A DNA stretch of 64,000 nucleotides, taken from positions 593,061 to 657,060 of the forward strand of contig NW_013524647.1 in assembly GCF_000250985.1 (NCBI RefSeq), written 5' to 3'. This DNA is from Nematocida parisii ERTm1. Taxonomy: Eukaryota > Microsporidia. Position 1 is the first letter of the stretch, and each line of letters begins with the position of its first letter. Position numbers and translations under genes: made by a program. Of this stretch, positions 30,131 through 39,632 are shown one piece after another. The notes under the pieces are model-generated. The model was not told the DNA's origin and ran no database searches. It was given only the letters and a program-made list of their open reading frames with translations.

Positions 30131-30721
30131 AATATACAGATATATACAGCGAATAATTAGAATATAACTATACAAGAATATAAATAATTGATTGCGTATG
30201 AGAATGGGTATAATTACTTATTCAGATGGATTATTTCATACTTATTAATAAATGGATACTTTTATTTATTCTCTGGTATATAATTTAATGAACTCATTTG
30301 AATTTTTTATTATTCTTGTTTATATGGGTGTATACGTATATAACCAGAAATATACGACTTTGTATGGGTATAATAGTATATCCTTGATTATATGATAGAA
30401 ACCAATAATTAGTAATATATAATGGTATGGGATATATAATTTATTTAATTGGATGAATTTACAAAGTAAATATATATGGACATTATTGGTGTATAAACAG
30501 TATGATTAGTTTATTCTAATACTTATGTAAGCGTATACTATCTCCTATTTTAGGAAGGTGTGCGGTTTAAGCCACATCTAAATATAGAAATGCTTAAATT
30601 ATGGTCTCTTTTTATGAACTTAGTATTGTATTGACCCAATGAAGTGACATGTTTTAATATTAGGGGCACTTCATTTGATCTGGAATTTTTGGTTATATAA
30701 ACTGGTTTTAATTTAAAAAAT
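30131..30721. other. long AT-rich gap, no gene seen
   Basis: Mostly unique AT-rich sequence. Near 30519-30540 is a degenerate version of the palindromic 3' element found after copies A and B. TGAAGTG near 30640 and CACTTCA near 30665 form a small inverted repeat. The gap ends with an A-rich leader at the ATG of the 1047-residue gene. Confidence 0.4.
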
Positions 30722-33700
30722 ATGGAAGTTTCAAAGGTAACCCGGAAAATCAAAAACACAAGAATGATACTACTTGTTATGCATATATGGATGTGTATAA
30801 TGCATATAAAGAAGTTTGACATTGTTGTTTATGCTTCTAATGAGACAGGCATGCAGTCATCAAAGAAGTCTATGAATAATTCTAAAGATATAATATATAA
30901 AGAACAACTAGATAATTCATATAGTACTCAAGAGGATTCTTTAAATAACAAAAATACGACAACAGATGGCTTTATGGAAGTGTCATCTTCAAATCCATTC
31001 AATTCAGATTCTATGAATAATCCGTATGCTTTTGATTATTACATGCACGAATATAACTACACGTACAATTCATATAACTTCCCTGATGAGTTTTTGGACA
31101 ATACACCAGACAGCGATAGTATGAATAAGACTCAAGCACAGAATACATGCAATTCATTACGTATAAATAAAAATTCTAGCCCAGAACCGTACTCACTATT
31201 TGAATTAAATAGTACTGAATTTGCTTGTAGTAGTAAAGAACCAGATATTATTCCTTCAAACTTAGTGTCTCATTCACAGTCTATGCCGAGTGACAGTAAT
31301 AATGAAGAACTGCATAAAACTAGCCAAAGTCTGGACAACCCCTGTACAAGTACATCTAGAAAAAGAAAATCATGCAGTAATAATAATACTGATACTTCTC
31401 CTGGGAAATTGTTATCTATAACATCTTCTGTTGAATCTTTAGATGACTATACTTATTTAGTGGAAACTATACATAATTATAAACTAGAACTCTTAAAAAA
31501 CAAGAAAGAAGAAGACATATCTTCTGCTCCAATGTACTTTAATCATAGTATAAGTAATATAAAAGCTGCGTTTTTGTCCTTGAATAATGTCATAAGAACT
31601 AATGGTACAATATACAATAATGTATGGATAGCACTAATGGCTAGTTCAAATGATATATTTATAAAACTAAAGATTATTATTTATCTGGCCACTTATAAAA
31701 ACATAGAAGAATCTCTCTTTACAAACTGCAAGCTGTCCTATTATCATGGGGTCATTTCAGATTTAAACAGAAAATATAAGAGCTGTTATAGTGTTCCTAA
31801 AAGAGATCCATCCAAATTTATAAAAGTAGAGGCTGATTTAAATTTAGTTACACTTGGTAGCATATACGCTAAAAGAAATATAAATCTTCTGTGGCACGCA
31901 GAAAGTATGTTAATGGCTTACAAAAGCCACAATATAGCATACTCTTCTTATAATACAGAAGAAACAGAAGAAGACTGGAATGTAAAACATGGCTTGTTAT
32001 TAATTCTATGCCTTCCTGAGGTGTATGAAGATCTTTTCTATATGAAATATGAAGATATTGGCCTACTAAAACAAAAGATTCTGAATAGTTCTCTTATATC
32101 AAAAACTAAAAAAATAGCCAGCCAATTCTGTATCATAGAATATTTGTATGGGAAGGTTCATAATAATCATAATATAATGAAAAAGGCATACGCCGACATA
32201 CTAAATATTGAACTCAGAGTTTCTATATATGAGCGTAATTCCATTGAATTGTATATGCTTGCTTATAATACGTTTGTTTTTTTCTACAAGAACTCTTTTT
32301 GTTTATATGAAACAAATACAGACTCCCATATAAGCAATACTTCTACTTCTGAAAAAAATGAAAATATATGTCCATATATGAAACAATACACAAAAATACA
32401 TCCAAGTAATAGTAATCTATATCAAGGAAAAGGTATTATTTTGACGCACAATAAAAAAAGGTGTATTATTACATTTGAATACACTAATAAAAAAGAGAAT
32501 ATTAGAATATTGGATAGAATAGAAAACAAACAGGTGAAATATAACCATATCAATGAAAAGCAGATAGATCTGGGATATTCACGGCATTACCACATTCAGC
32601 TTGTAGACAATGGCACACACCGCATGCATATTTTACACCTTCCATTTTTTGTGACTAATGAGAATGGTACTATAAAGTATCATTATATACATACAATTCA
32701 AGATATTTTAGAGCAGGCTAAATTTACATTTTATTCTAAAAGTAGATCCAATTCTTATGGGGTATACAATGATATATATCCATTTAAATACAATAGAAAG
32801 AACAAGACGTGGTCTTTGGTAACTAGGGATGATAACGATCCGATTAAAAAAAGAAAAGTTAAGAGTGGCGATAAGATATGTGACATGGATAAAACCTTGG
32901 AAGAAATGCATAATGATGGATTTGATGTTGTATTCTACTACATTAAAGAGGATATACGAGTTACTGAATTTGTGTTTGCACAGTTTAACCCTATTGATGC
33001 AGAGACAGTTAATGCGGCTTATAAGGAAAATGAAAAAGAGGCAAAGAAGTTATTTGACAACTATAAGATAGATTATAGTGTTCCACGAATTCCTATTTTT
33101 CTACCTAAGCTAATGACATCTGCAGTACATTTTGGTCCATATGTTCTAAAATCGAATAAATTTAAGATTATGCCGAATAGAGACTATATGAACCCTGTTC
33201 CTATTGAGTTTTCTAACTGGCTGGATACAATAGTTAAGAAGAAAGATCTAAAGATGACAATTATAGAGCTACTCAACAAATGTAAACATGAAATATACTA
33301 TTACAGTGATTTCTATATACTGGGTCTAAACACCCCGTATGAAGACTGTGACTGTTATAGTATGGAAATTTTGCAATCAAAACCTAAACATAATCGAGTG
33401 AAGATATTTTGGTGTGTAGAACAACAGCATAATATAGGAGAATACAACAACTACTACCTGGATCTAAGTTCTAAACCTTCTGATTCTAATGGCATCAATA
33501 AAAAGACGAAAGTCAATACTTTATGTCTATTCTTAAAAATGATTCAAAGAAAGCATCCATCACAGGATATGCTTCGCTATGGATTATGCATATGTACAAG
33601 GGTTGGAGTAAAAGAGAGTGTTACAATCCCTCTTGTCTGCCTAGAAATGAAATCTCTTATGGATGATTTATTTAGTAAACATAGTGAAATGCACCATATG

Positions 33701-33865
33701 CTTAGCCCAGCAGTAAAAGAAAATATTCAACATTTAAAAAGACACCGAAACATGCATCCATTTGAAATTTCAGATATTTCTAATATATACATATCTATAA
33801 AAAGGAACAATTATACAAAGTCCAAACTTGGCCTACACTACAATCTTATGAGTGTTATTTATTAA
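30722..33865 (+). CDS. hypothetical 1047-residue protein with N-terminal anchor
   Basis: The second-largest unidentified protein-coding frame by eye and fully open. A hydrophobic stretch at about residues 14-37, after a basic N-terminus, could be a signal peptide or anchor. Residues about 40-235 are low-complexity, rich in Ser, Asn and Asp, and include a basic SRKRKS patch near 210. From about 240 to 1040 the sequence is of ordinary complexity and looks folded, with Tyr- and His-rich segments and no further obvious membrane span. I cannot name a domain. The gene lies in the accessory part next to copy D. A secreted or nuclear-acting effector are both conceivable, given a signal-like start and a basic patch, but neither is shown. 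Confidence 0.65.
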   Translation: MEVSKVTRKIKNTRMILLVMHIWMCIMHIKKFDIVVYASNETGMQSSKKSMNNSKDIIYKEQLDNSYSTQEDSLNNKNTTTDGFMEVSSSNPFNSDSMNNPYAFDYYMHEYNYTYNSYNFPDEFLDNTPDSDSMNKTQAQNTCNSLRINKNSSPEPYSLFELNSTEFACSSKEPDIIPSNLVSHSQSMPSDSNNEELHKTSQSLDNPCTSTSRKRKSCSNNNTDTSPGKLLSITSSVESLDDYTYLVETIHNYKLELLKNKKEEDISSAPMYFNHSISNIKAAFLSLNNVIRTNGTIYNNVWIALMASSNDIFIKLKIIIYLATYKNIEESLFTNCKLSYYHGVISDLNRKYKSCYSVPKRDPSKFIKVEADLNLVTLGSIYAKRNINLLWHAESMLMAYKSHNIAYSSYNTEETEEDWNVKHGLLLILCLPEVYEDLFYMKYEDIGLLKQKILNSSLISKTKKIASQFCIIEYLYGKVHNNHNIMKKAYADILNIELRVSIYERNSIELYMLAYNTFVFFYKNSFCLYETNTDSHISNTSTSEKNENICPYMKQYTKIHPSNSNLYQGKGIILTHNKKRCIITFEYTNKKENIRILDRIENKQVKYNHINEKQIDLGYSRHYHIQLVDNGTHRMHILHLPFFVTNENGTIKYHYIHTIQDILEQAKFTFYSKSRSNSYGVYNDIYPFKYNRKNKTWSLVTRDDNDPIKKRKVKSGDKICDMDKTLEEMHNDGFDVVFYYIKEDIRVTEFVFAQFNPIDAETVNAAYKENEKEAKKLFDNYKIDYSVPRIPIFLPKLMTSAVHFGPYVLKSNKFKIMPNRDYMNPVPIEFSNWLDTIVKKKDLKMTIIELLNKCKHEIYYYSDFYILGLNTPYEDCDCYSMEILQSKPKHNRVKIFWCVEQQHNIGEYNNYYLDLSSKPSDSNGINKKTKVNTLCLFLKMIQRKHPSQDMLRYGLCICTRVGVKESVTIPLVCLEMKSLMDDLFSKHSEMHHMLSPAVKENIQHLKRHRNMHPFEISDISNIYISIKRNNYTKSKLGLHYNLMSVIY

Positions 33866-34649
33866 CAGCCTAAAACCACATAAATAATCAAGTAGTAACC
33901 CATCAAGTACTTATTCTATAAATATTAACTTATTATTAAATATATGGCATATTTTATGATTTAACTCTATATTACAGTATATTACAGTATAATAAATTAT
34001 AATAAAGTTGATTAATTGTTATTTCTAAATGGAATGTGTGTTTATACGTATATAATACTTTTTATATTTTATTATATTCTACTGTCGTATTTTTATTCCT
34101 TTATGTGAACTATGCATGATTTATTAAAAATAAAATATTATTTATGCCTTACACTTTATAAATAATCCTTTCATTTTCTATATTTAAATATTTTTAATAT
34201 GAACATATTTATTTTTTTATACTTATACTTATATAAGACATAATTAGAATTGAAATAAGTATTAAACCATATTAATAAGTAATTACAGTATATGTAATAT
34301 TATACACCAAACTATTATTATAATTAGTAATTATAATTATTGTTGGGTTCTATCATATGATGAACCATGCCCAATGTGAGAGCCACATATGCTTATACGA
34401 AGTCTTATAGATCTGCTACATACAGAAATTAAAGCTATATAAAACAAGAATAATAGAAAATTCGAATGAGTTTTAATTATTTAACAGGGGATAAACAACT
34501 TTACAATTAATAATTATCCAATTGAATTGCACTATTACAGTACTTCTCCTGTTTATCCTATTAATTGGTCAGATTTACTAATAATTGATAATAACCCGAT
34601 TTGACCCCACAATATTTATTATTTATGCAAATAAAATTATTTTTTTTAT
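33866..34649. other. long AT-rich gap with two dispersed repeats
   Basis: No gene visible. It carries the 22-base match to 19931-19952 at 34132-34153, the inverted 18-base match to 3723-3740 at 34348-34365, and a TAACCCGA site at 34592-34600 followed by GACCCC, about 50 bases before the next ATG. Confidence 0.45.
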
Positions 34650-35207
34650 ATGGCCAAAGAAATTCAATTACTACTAAAGGAAACAAAAACATTATTACAA
34701 AGGAAACATTTAGAAGATAACGATACTATTCACAGTAAACTACTCGGTCTATACTTATATCTACACGAATATACGGAAAGTGATAGAGAAGCCCTGGTGA
34801 ATGAGTATAATGAATTAGTAGACAAAGCAACAGGTGCAGGTATTTCTAAGCTAAAAAAAATAAAAATTATTGAAAATATAAAAAAAACAGAAAGCATAAA
34901 AATAAAAAAAAGAGAGGAAATCGTGAAGGGAGATGAGCAATCAGAAAAACTTGCAATGTCAATTCTTGACCACAGTAAAATTTTAAAGAAAAAAGCAGAG
35001 AATTTTGGACAAATGTTAGAAAATAGTAAAAACTTTGTAGATAATGTGTCCACTGGGGTTAGAGATAATGTAAAACAAGTTCAAAAGGGGGTTTTATCAT
35101 TAGAAAGCAAGGAGTGGTACAATTTAAGCACTGGGCAAGTCATATTATTATTACTGTTTGTTATTTTAATATTTATTATTATGTACTTTATAATAAGAAT
35201 TGTATAA
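34650..35207 (+). CDS. SNARE-like tail-anchored protein (Use1 type)
   Basis: A 185-residue protein. It is soluble and helical to about residue 155 and ends with one hydrophobic anchor at about 160-183 and a two-residue tail. Residues about 95-145 form a heptad-like region (SEKLAMSILDHSKILKKKAE and onward) that resembles the Use1/p31 SNARE motif, which works in Golgi-to-ER retrograde fusion. The match is by eye; Sec20 or another Q-SNARE is possible. The stop is only two bases from the stop of the convergent GPI8 gene. Confidence 0.5.
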   Translation: MAKEIQLLLKETKTLLQRKHLEDNDTIHSKLLGLYLYLHEYTESDREALVNEYNELVDKATGAGISKLKKIKIIENIKKTESIKIKKREEIVKGDEQSEKLAMSILDHSKILKKKAENFGQMLENSKNFVDNVSTGVRDNVKQVQKGVLSLESKEWYNLSTGQVILLLLFVILIFIIMYFIIRIV

Positions 35208-35209
35208 AA

Positions 35210-36037
35210 TTACAAATACAAATTCTCTGGGATATTTTGGACTATTTTTCTTTGAAAGACAAAGTCGTATAAATTAACATCAGGGCCCGTGAATGTAACA
35301 GTAGACTTAACCAACTCTTCAGGAAATTCTGATTTTATAAATTCTGATAGGGCAACCCCATTAAAAATTCTTTTCTCTTGATGTATTCTGTATAAATGCA
35401 TTATAAACAAATCAATTGGAAATACGTTTAATCTGTCACTGAATGTGGTTGAGTGAGAAGACTCCCCCTTTAAACTCGTAGAAACAAATGTTACATTTTC
35501 TGGCAGTCTGCTTTTATCTATGAGAGTATCTGCTTGGCACGTATCCGCAATAAATAAAACACTTTTAAGCTTTCTTATTCGCTGAAGGTTTATTAAGGCA
35601 TCTGTTATGTCATTCTTATATAAATAAGTTCTATTACAGTATTTAATAAATCCATCACCACCATGCCCTGTTATGTAAATCAATAGATTTGTGTGCTCAT
35701 TCGTATTTAGAAGGATTGAGTCATTTCCTGATATCATATTTAAGATATCAAAATACGAAGTGTTCCTGAATATTGGCGTATAGTTTTTGTTCTTTTCCAA
35801 GGTGAAGTAATCAGTCTTAATGTGCTTCTCTCGCATTCGCATATCATCCAGTAAATCTTGCTTAGAAAATACTGAAATGTCTTTAGGAGTAAAACCATTC
35901 GACTCTAAAATGCTCTGTAAGGCAATTACATTAGAGAAATGCCTGTAGTTCTCGTACTGCCATGAACAATTAATCAGAATGGCTTTATTACTACAGGATA
36001 CGCCGTAAATGAATATAAGAATAAAACTTAATAGCAT
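35210..36037 (-). CDS. GPI8: GPI transamidase catalytic subunit (GPI8/PIG-K)
   Basis: A 275-residue C13-family cysteine protease. A short signal peptide (about residues 1-15) is followed by AILINCSW, the family's first strand. The catalytic histidine lies in YITGHGGDGF and the catalytic cysteine in LFIADTCQA. The enzyme cleaves the C-terminal signal of proteins in the ER and joins them to a GPI anchor. Unlike yeast Gpi8, no C-terminal membrane segment is present and the protein is shorter, ending soon after the protease domain. With the PIG-V gene at 17522 this supports a working GPI route for surface proteins. Confidence 0.9.
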   Translation of the reverse strand: MLLSFILIFIYGVSCSNKAILINCSWQYENYRHFSNVIALQSILESNGFTPKDISVFSKQDLLDDMRMREKHIKTDYFTLEKNKNYTPIFRNTSYFDILNMISGNDSILLNTNEHTNLLIYITGHGGDGFIKYCNRTYLYKNDITDALINLQRIRKLKSVLFIADTCQADTLIDKSRLPENVTFVSTSLKGESSHSTTFSDRLNVFPIDLFIMHLYRIHQEKRIFNGVALSEFIKSEFPEELVKSTVTFTGPDVNLYDFVFQRKIVQNIPENLYL

Positions 36038-36633
36038 AACCTAAAAAAATCATTTCTATAAGTACTTGTCCTATAATTTAATAAATAATTAATGCAATGC
36101 CAATTATAAATAATAAATAAAATTATTATTTATCCTTTACAATATATACGGCATATAATTAGGAATATCACTAGTATTAAATATAATTATTAGAATATTA
36201 GTATAAAATGTACTTTATTGCTTAGTCATGGCAGGGGCTTTCCCCTTCCTCGTAAATGTGAACTCTTATTGGTCATTTTAATTCGGGTTTTTATTAATTT
36301 CCGAAACTATTGTATAATGTTAGTGCTCTAATTATTTGATCTTAGCGTGCTAATCCGATTCTAAATAATAAGCACTTTATAAATTATATTTCATTACTTC
36401 ATGAAGGCACATATGGTCACTATGTGCCTACAGAGACCCAGTAGATCTATTAAATTCTTAATATTTATTCTTTGTAATATGCAGGCACAGACATACATAT
36501 TAAGAATTTAATAAGTAATTTCTATATTTAGTTTAAGTCCTCTTAGTGTACACCGAAATAACCCGAAACATGTAGCAAATAACAAATAACAAATACTATG
36601 TAATATATAACAATAAATTTACCTTATAGTTTA
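36038..36633. other. gap with strong inverted repeats, possible structured RNA
   Basis: Unique sequence of about 600 bases without a coding sign. It has AGGGGCTTTCCCCT near 36235, a perfect 8-bp stem with 7-base loop at 36406-36428 (GGCACATA and TATGTGCC), and a perfect 16-bp inverted repeat at 36449-36464 and 36497-36512 (ATTAAATTCTTAATAT and its complement) with a 32-base loop. A TAACCCGA site lies at 36559-36567. The cluster of stems could be a non-coding RNA or a small transposon relic. Confidence 0.4.
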
Positions 36634-37302
36634 TTAAACCCGAGAACATACACTGGCCCCATTTCTAAGTGAACCACCAGTAAATCCAACTTGTTGTACA
36701 ACTATTTCTGTCTCTTCTACTGGTTTACTCTTTGGCTTACTTATCTTACAATTTCCTCCCATAATCATAAATATAGTTATAAATCCACCGAGTGAATATG
36801 AACACGTAAGCATAACCATTAATAACCAAAGCTCATTATTAACAACATTAATTAAATAATCCAGTTGCTCCTTTGAATCATTTGTTAAATTACTGCAGCC
36901 CATTAAGCCCAGAAGAGTTCTCAGCTGTTCTGGTGACTTACTTGACGTATAGAACAGTGCATCAGTTAATTTTGTAAAGTATGAGAATTTTATATAAGCA
37001 AAGCATGCGACGGAGAAGAAAAAATAAAACACCCCAAATACTAAAGCCAGTTTAATCGTAAATTTGCTTTTACTGTTAACGGCTGTTGATGAAAGAAGTG
37101 CCATAAATAACGAAAAACAGATGAGATACCCAGTGACTGAACTAAACCCTCCCTCGCCATTAGTTGAGAAGATAAACACTTCTAATCTATTTAATGTACG
37201 CGACCAGTACGTATACCCTGCAATAACAATTGTTTCTAATAGCAGCATAAACGATAAAACATTTACAATCCTTCGGATGAACTTGAATGCTAAAGAAGCC
37301 AT
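36634..37302 (-). CDS. hypothetical four-span membrane protein
   Basis: A 222-residue protein with membrane segments at about residues 11-30, 57-76, 86-108 and 157-180. The loop between spans three and four is long (about 50 residues) and contains one Cys and an NLT glycosylation site. Short first loop, long second loop and basic C-terminal tail resemble tetraspanin topology, but the CCG motif of true tetraspanins is absent. The C-terminus is polar with KPKSKP. Identity is unknown. Confidence 0.6.
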   Translation of the reverse strand: MASLAFKFIRRIVNVLSFMLLLETIVIAGYTYWSRTLNRLEVFIFSTNGEGGFSSVTGYLICFSLFMALLSSTAVNSKSKFTIKLALVFGVFYFFFSVACFAYIKFSYFTKLTDALFYTSSKSPEQLRTLLGLMGCSNLTNDSKEQLDYLINVVNNELWLLMVMLTCSYSLGGFITIFMIMGGNCKISKPKSKPVEETEIVVQQVGFTGGSLRNGASVCSRV

Positions 37303-37614
37303 CCCTGTTCTAGGAATTCTAAAGATAAGGAAGGGTTATCCAATAATTTAGTCACAGAATTAACCAATCAGAATTCAGTAGGAAATACTTTATACAGAAT
37401 ATAGAATGAATTTACTATAATATATTATACAATGTGTTATATATAGTACTTATTATGTAGTGTGTTATATTTAATAGTATATTTACTACATATTTACTGT
37501 TTATTAAATATTTGCAATTTATTACATATTGTGTTATATTTAGTATTTAAAAAGCGTACAGTAATAATTTGTATAATAGATGGTTTAATATTATTTTATA
37601 TTATTTATTCATTC
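37303..37614. repeat. AT-rich gap with TATTACATATTGTGTTATA units
   Basis: Unique sequence to about 37410 and then a short run of degenerate units of the common repeat up to the stop of the next gene. Confidence 0.55.
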
Positions 37615-38070
37615 TTACCTATAAGAATTCTTTACTCTGTCTAAAATATCTATTTTATTCTGTGTGATACTGCACATTTCTGCATTAACAAAGTTAACAG
37701 AATATATTACATTATGATTATAGAAAGAAGGTGTAATTATCTTCTGTGAGTGTAAATTATTGGAGTTCTCTACAATTCTTTCTAATAGTAATTTTAGATC
37801 AATTGTACCTTCTACTCTCTCCACTGACATTCTTTCTTTAAGTTTATTTATTTCTACGTCTGCTTCTTTTATTCTTTTTATAACCATGTTTAACTCATTG
37901 TTTACACTTTCAAGTGCATTTTGTGCTTTTCTGTGTTTATCTCTTTTTAATTGGTTTCGTTTTGTTATCTCATGGTATTTACTATCAATGTAGTACACGG
38001 CATTTGTGAGCACTTCTTTTTTAATTTCTGACAGAATGCTTGCGGGGGTCTCCTCCTGTCTCATCACCAT
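37615..38070 (-). CDS. small coiled-coil protein
   Basis: I start at the ATG at 38070 (151 residues); further upstream codons would overlap the divergent poly(A) polymerase. Residues about 25-90 are rich in Lys, Glu and Leu with heptad spacing, predicting a coiled coil, followed by GTIDLKLLLERIVENSNNLH and a C-terminal region with ITQNKIDILDRV. The short leucine-rich element faintly recalls ESCRT-I subunits, but this is too weak for a name. The start lies 24 bases from the poly(A) polymerase ATG, so both probably share a divergent promoter. Confidence 0.55.
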   Translation of the reverse strand: MVMRQEETPASILSEIKKEVLTNAVYYIDSKYHEITKRNQLKRDKHRKAQNALESVNNELNMVIKRIKEADVEINKLKERMSVERVEGTIDLKLLLERIVENSNNLHSQKIITPSFYNHNVIYSVNFVNAEMCSITQNKIDILDRVKNSYR

Positions 38071-38094
38071 AAATAATATAATTATTTGTTTTTT

Positions 38095-39615
38095 ATGCAA
38101 ATAACTAAGACAGAGACGGAGAGAACAAATGATGAGAAGGTCGTAGAATACTTGCACTCAAAGGGTTTCTTTGAAGATGAGAGTGAATCAATTCAAAGAG
38201 AAAGAGTGCTGGGAAAGCTTAGCAATTTAGTTAATAAATTTATCATGGATATAGCTAAGAGGAATCAAATCCCAATAGACAAAAAGAGTCTTTCTAAAAT
38301 ATTTACTTTCGGGAGTTACAGGCTTGGAGTTCATTCATCCGGAGCAGACATTGACACGCTTTGCGTTGTTCCCAATTTTGTAAGCAGAAATGAATTCTTC
38401 ACAACGTTTTATGACGAGCTGTGTTCAAAGGATTACATAACAGAAATATCAAAAGTAACAAATACGTTTGTTCCTCTAATAAAGTTCAAGATAAAAACCA
38501 TCCCGATAGATTTAGTCTTTGCTCGGGTCGATCTGCCTTCTATTTCTCCAAATATTGATTTGTTGAATAATAAGCTGTTAAAGCATATGAGTGAAAAGTG
38601 TATTTTGAGTTTAAACGGTAACCGAGTGACAGATGAAATACTTGCACAAGTACCAAATATTAGCACATTCCATAAAACACTGAGATTTATTAAGTACTGG
38701 GCACAAAAAAGACAGGTTTATGGCCATTCATATGGGTATATGGGAGGTGTGGCATACGCATTATGCGTTGCAAAAGTTTGTCAGCTCTACCCAGGGGCTG
38801 ACGCATTTGAAACAATTGAAAAATTCTTTGACGTATTCTCAAAGTGGCCGTGGCCACAGCCTGTTATTATTAAAGAGGTGCCAGATTGTAATTATAACTT
38901 AAAGGTGTGGAACCCCAAGATTAATCCACAGCATAAAAATGATAAAATGCCAGTGATAACCCCGGTTTACCCACCACTCTGCTCCACGCATAATATAACA
39001 AATAGCACACTATTCGTAGCGAAAAAAGAATTCTTGAGGGGGGTTGCAATATTCTCAGAGAATGCGGATAAAAAGGATCCAATGAAGATATTAGACCAAT
39101 TATGTGAAGATGCTGATTTTTTCACAAGGCACAAGACGTATTTCATGATTGCCCTGGCGTGCGACAATCCAAAGGAGTTTTCTAGGTTTATGGGATTTGC
39201 AGAAACACGTGTAAGAATGTTTGCACAGAAATTAGAGAATATTGAAAATATTGAGTACGCATATACATTCCCCAAAAAATACATATTAGAAGATGTCACA
39301 AGTAAAAATGTTCCACTTTTAAAGGAATTAAAGTGCGGGGATGATTCTTATGCATTTGGTGCGTTTTTCATTGGAATAGATTTTTCAACGGTAAAGCTTC
39401 CACTGAATGCATCTAAGAAGATGAACCTTAAAAAACCGGTTCTTGAATTTAAAAGTTCATTGGAGACATACGAACAGGAAGAAGACTGTGAAATGAGATA
39501 CGAAGCAATTCCAATGAAACAAAAAGCACTTGCACCAATTCTTAGCCTTTTTGCACCGAAAGACAGCTTGAAAAGAAAATTCACAGAAGAAACAGAAGAG
39601 AATAGAAAAAAATAA
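38095..39615 (+). CDS. PAP1: poly(A) polymerase
   Basis: The first ATG is at 38095; the open frame begins three codons earlier with TTG. The 506-residue protein has the nucleotidyltransferase signature FTFGSYRLGVHSSGADIDTL with the first two catalytic aspartates at about residue 90 and the third in IPIDLVFARV. The central helical domain contains FIKYWAQKRQVYGHSYGYMGG, typical of eukaryotic PAP. A C-terminal RNA-binding-like domain follows, then a Lys/Glu-rich end. The enzyme adds poly(A) tails to mRNA 3' ends in the nucleus. It lacks the long Ser/Thr-rich tail of animal PAP and is close to yeast Pap1 in layout. Confidence 0.92.
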   Translation: MQITKTETERTNDEKVVEYLHSKGFFEDESESIQRERVLGKLSNLVNKFIMDIAKRNQIPIDKKSLSKIFTFGSYRLGVHSSGADIDTLCVVPNFVSRNEFFTTFYDELCSKDYITEISKVTNTFVPLIKFKIKTIPIDLVFARVDLPSISPNIDLLNNKLLKHMSEKCILSLNGNRVTDEILAQVPNISTFHKTLRFIKYWAQKRQVYGHSYGYMGGVAYALCVAKVCQLYPGADAFETIEKFFDVFSKWPWPQPVIIKEVPDCNYNLKVWNPKINPQHKNDKMPVITPVYPPLCSTHNITNSTLFVAKKEFLRGVAIFSENADKKDPMKILDQLCEDADFFTRHKTYFMIALACDNPKEFSRFMGFAETRVRMFAQKLENIENIEYAYTFPKKYILEDVTSKNVPLLKELKCGDDSYAFGAFFIGIDFSTVKLPLNASKKMNLKKPVLEFKSSLETYEQEEDCEMRYEAIPMKQKALAPILSLFAPKDSLKRKFTEETEENRKK

Positions 39616-39632
39616 TAAATTTTTAATACGGC

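Noticed and set aside
36634-37302. Tetraspanin identity for the four-span protein
   Set aside because: The topology is similar but the CCG motif and paired cysteines of the large loop are missing.
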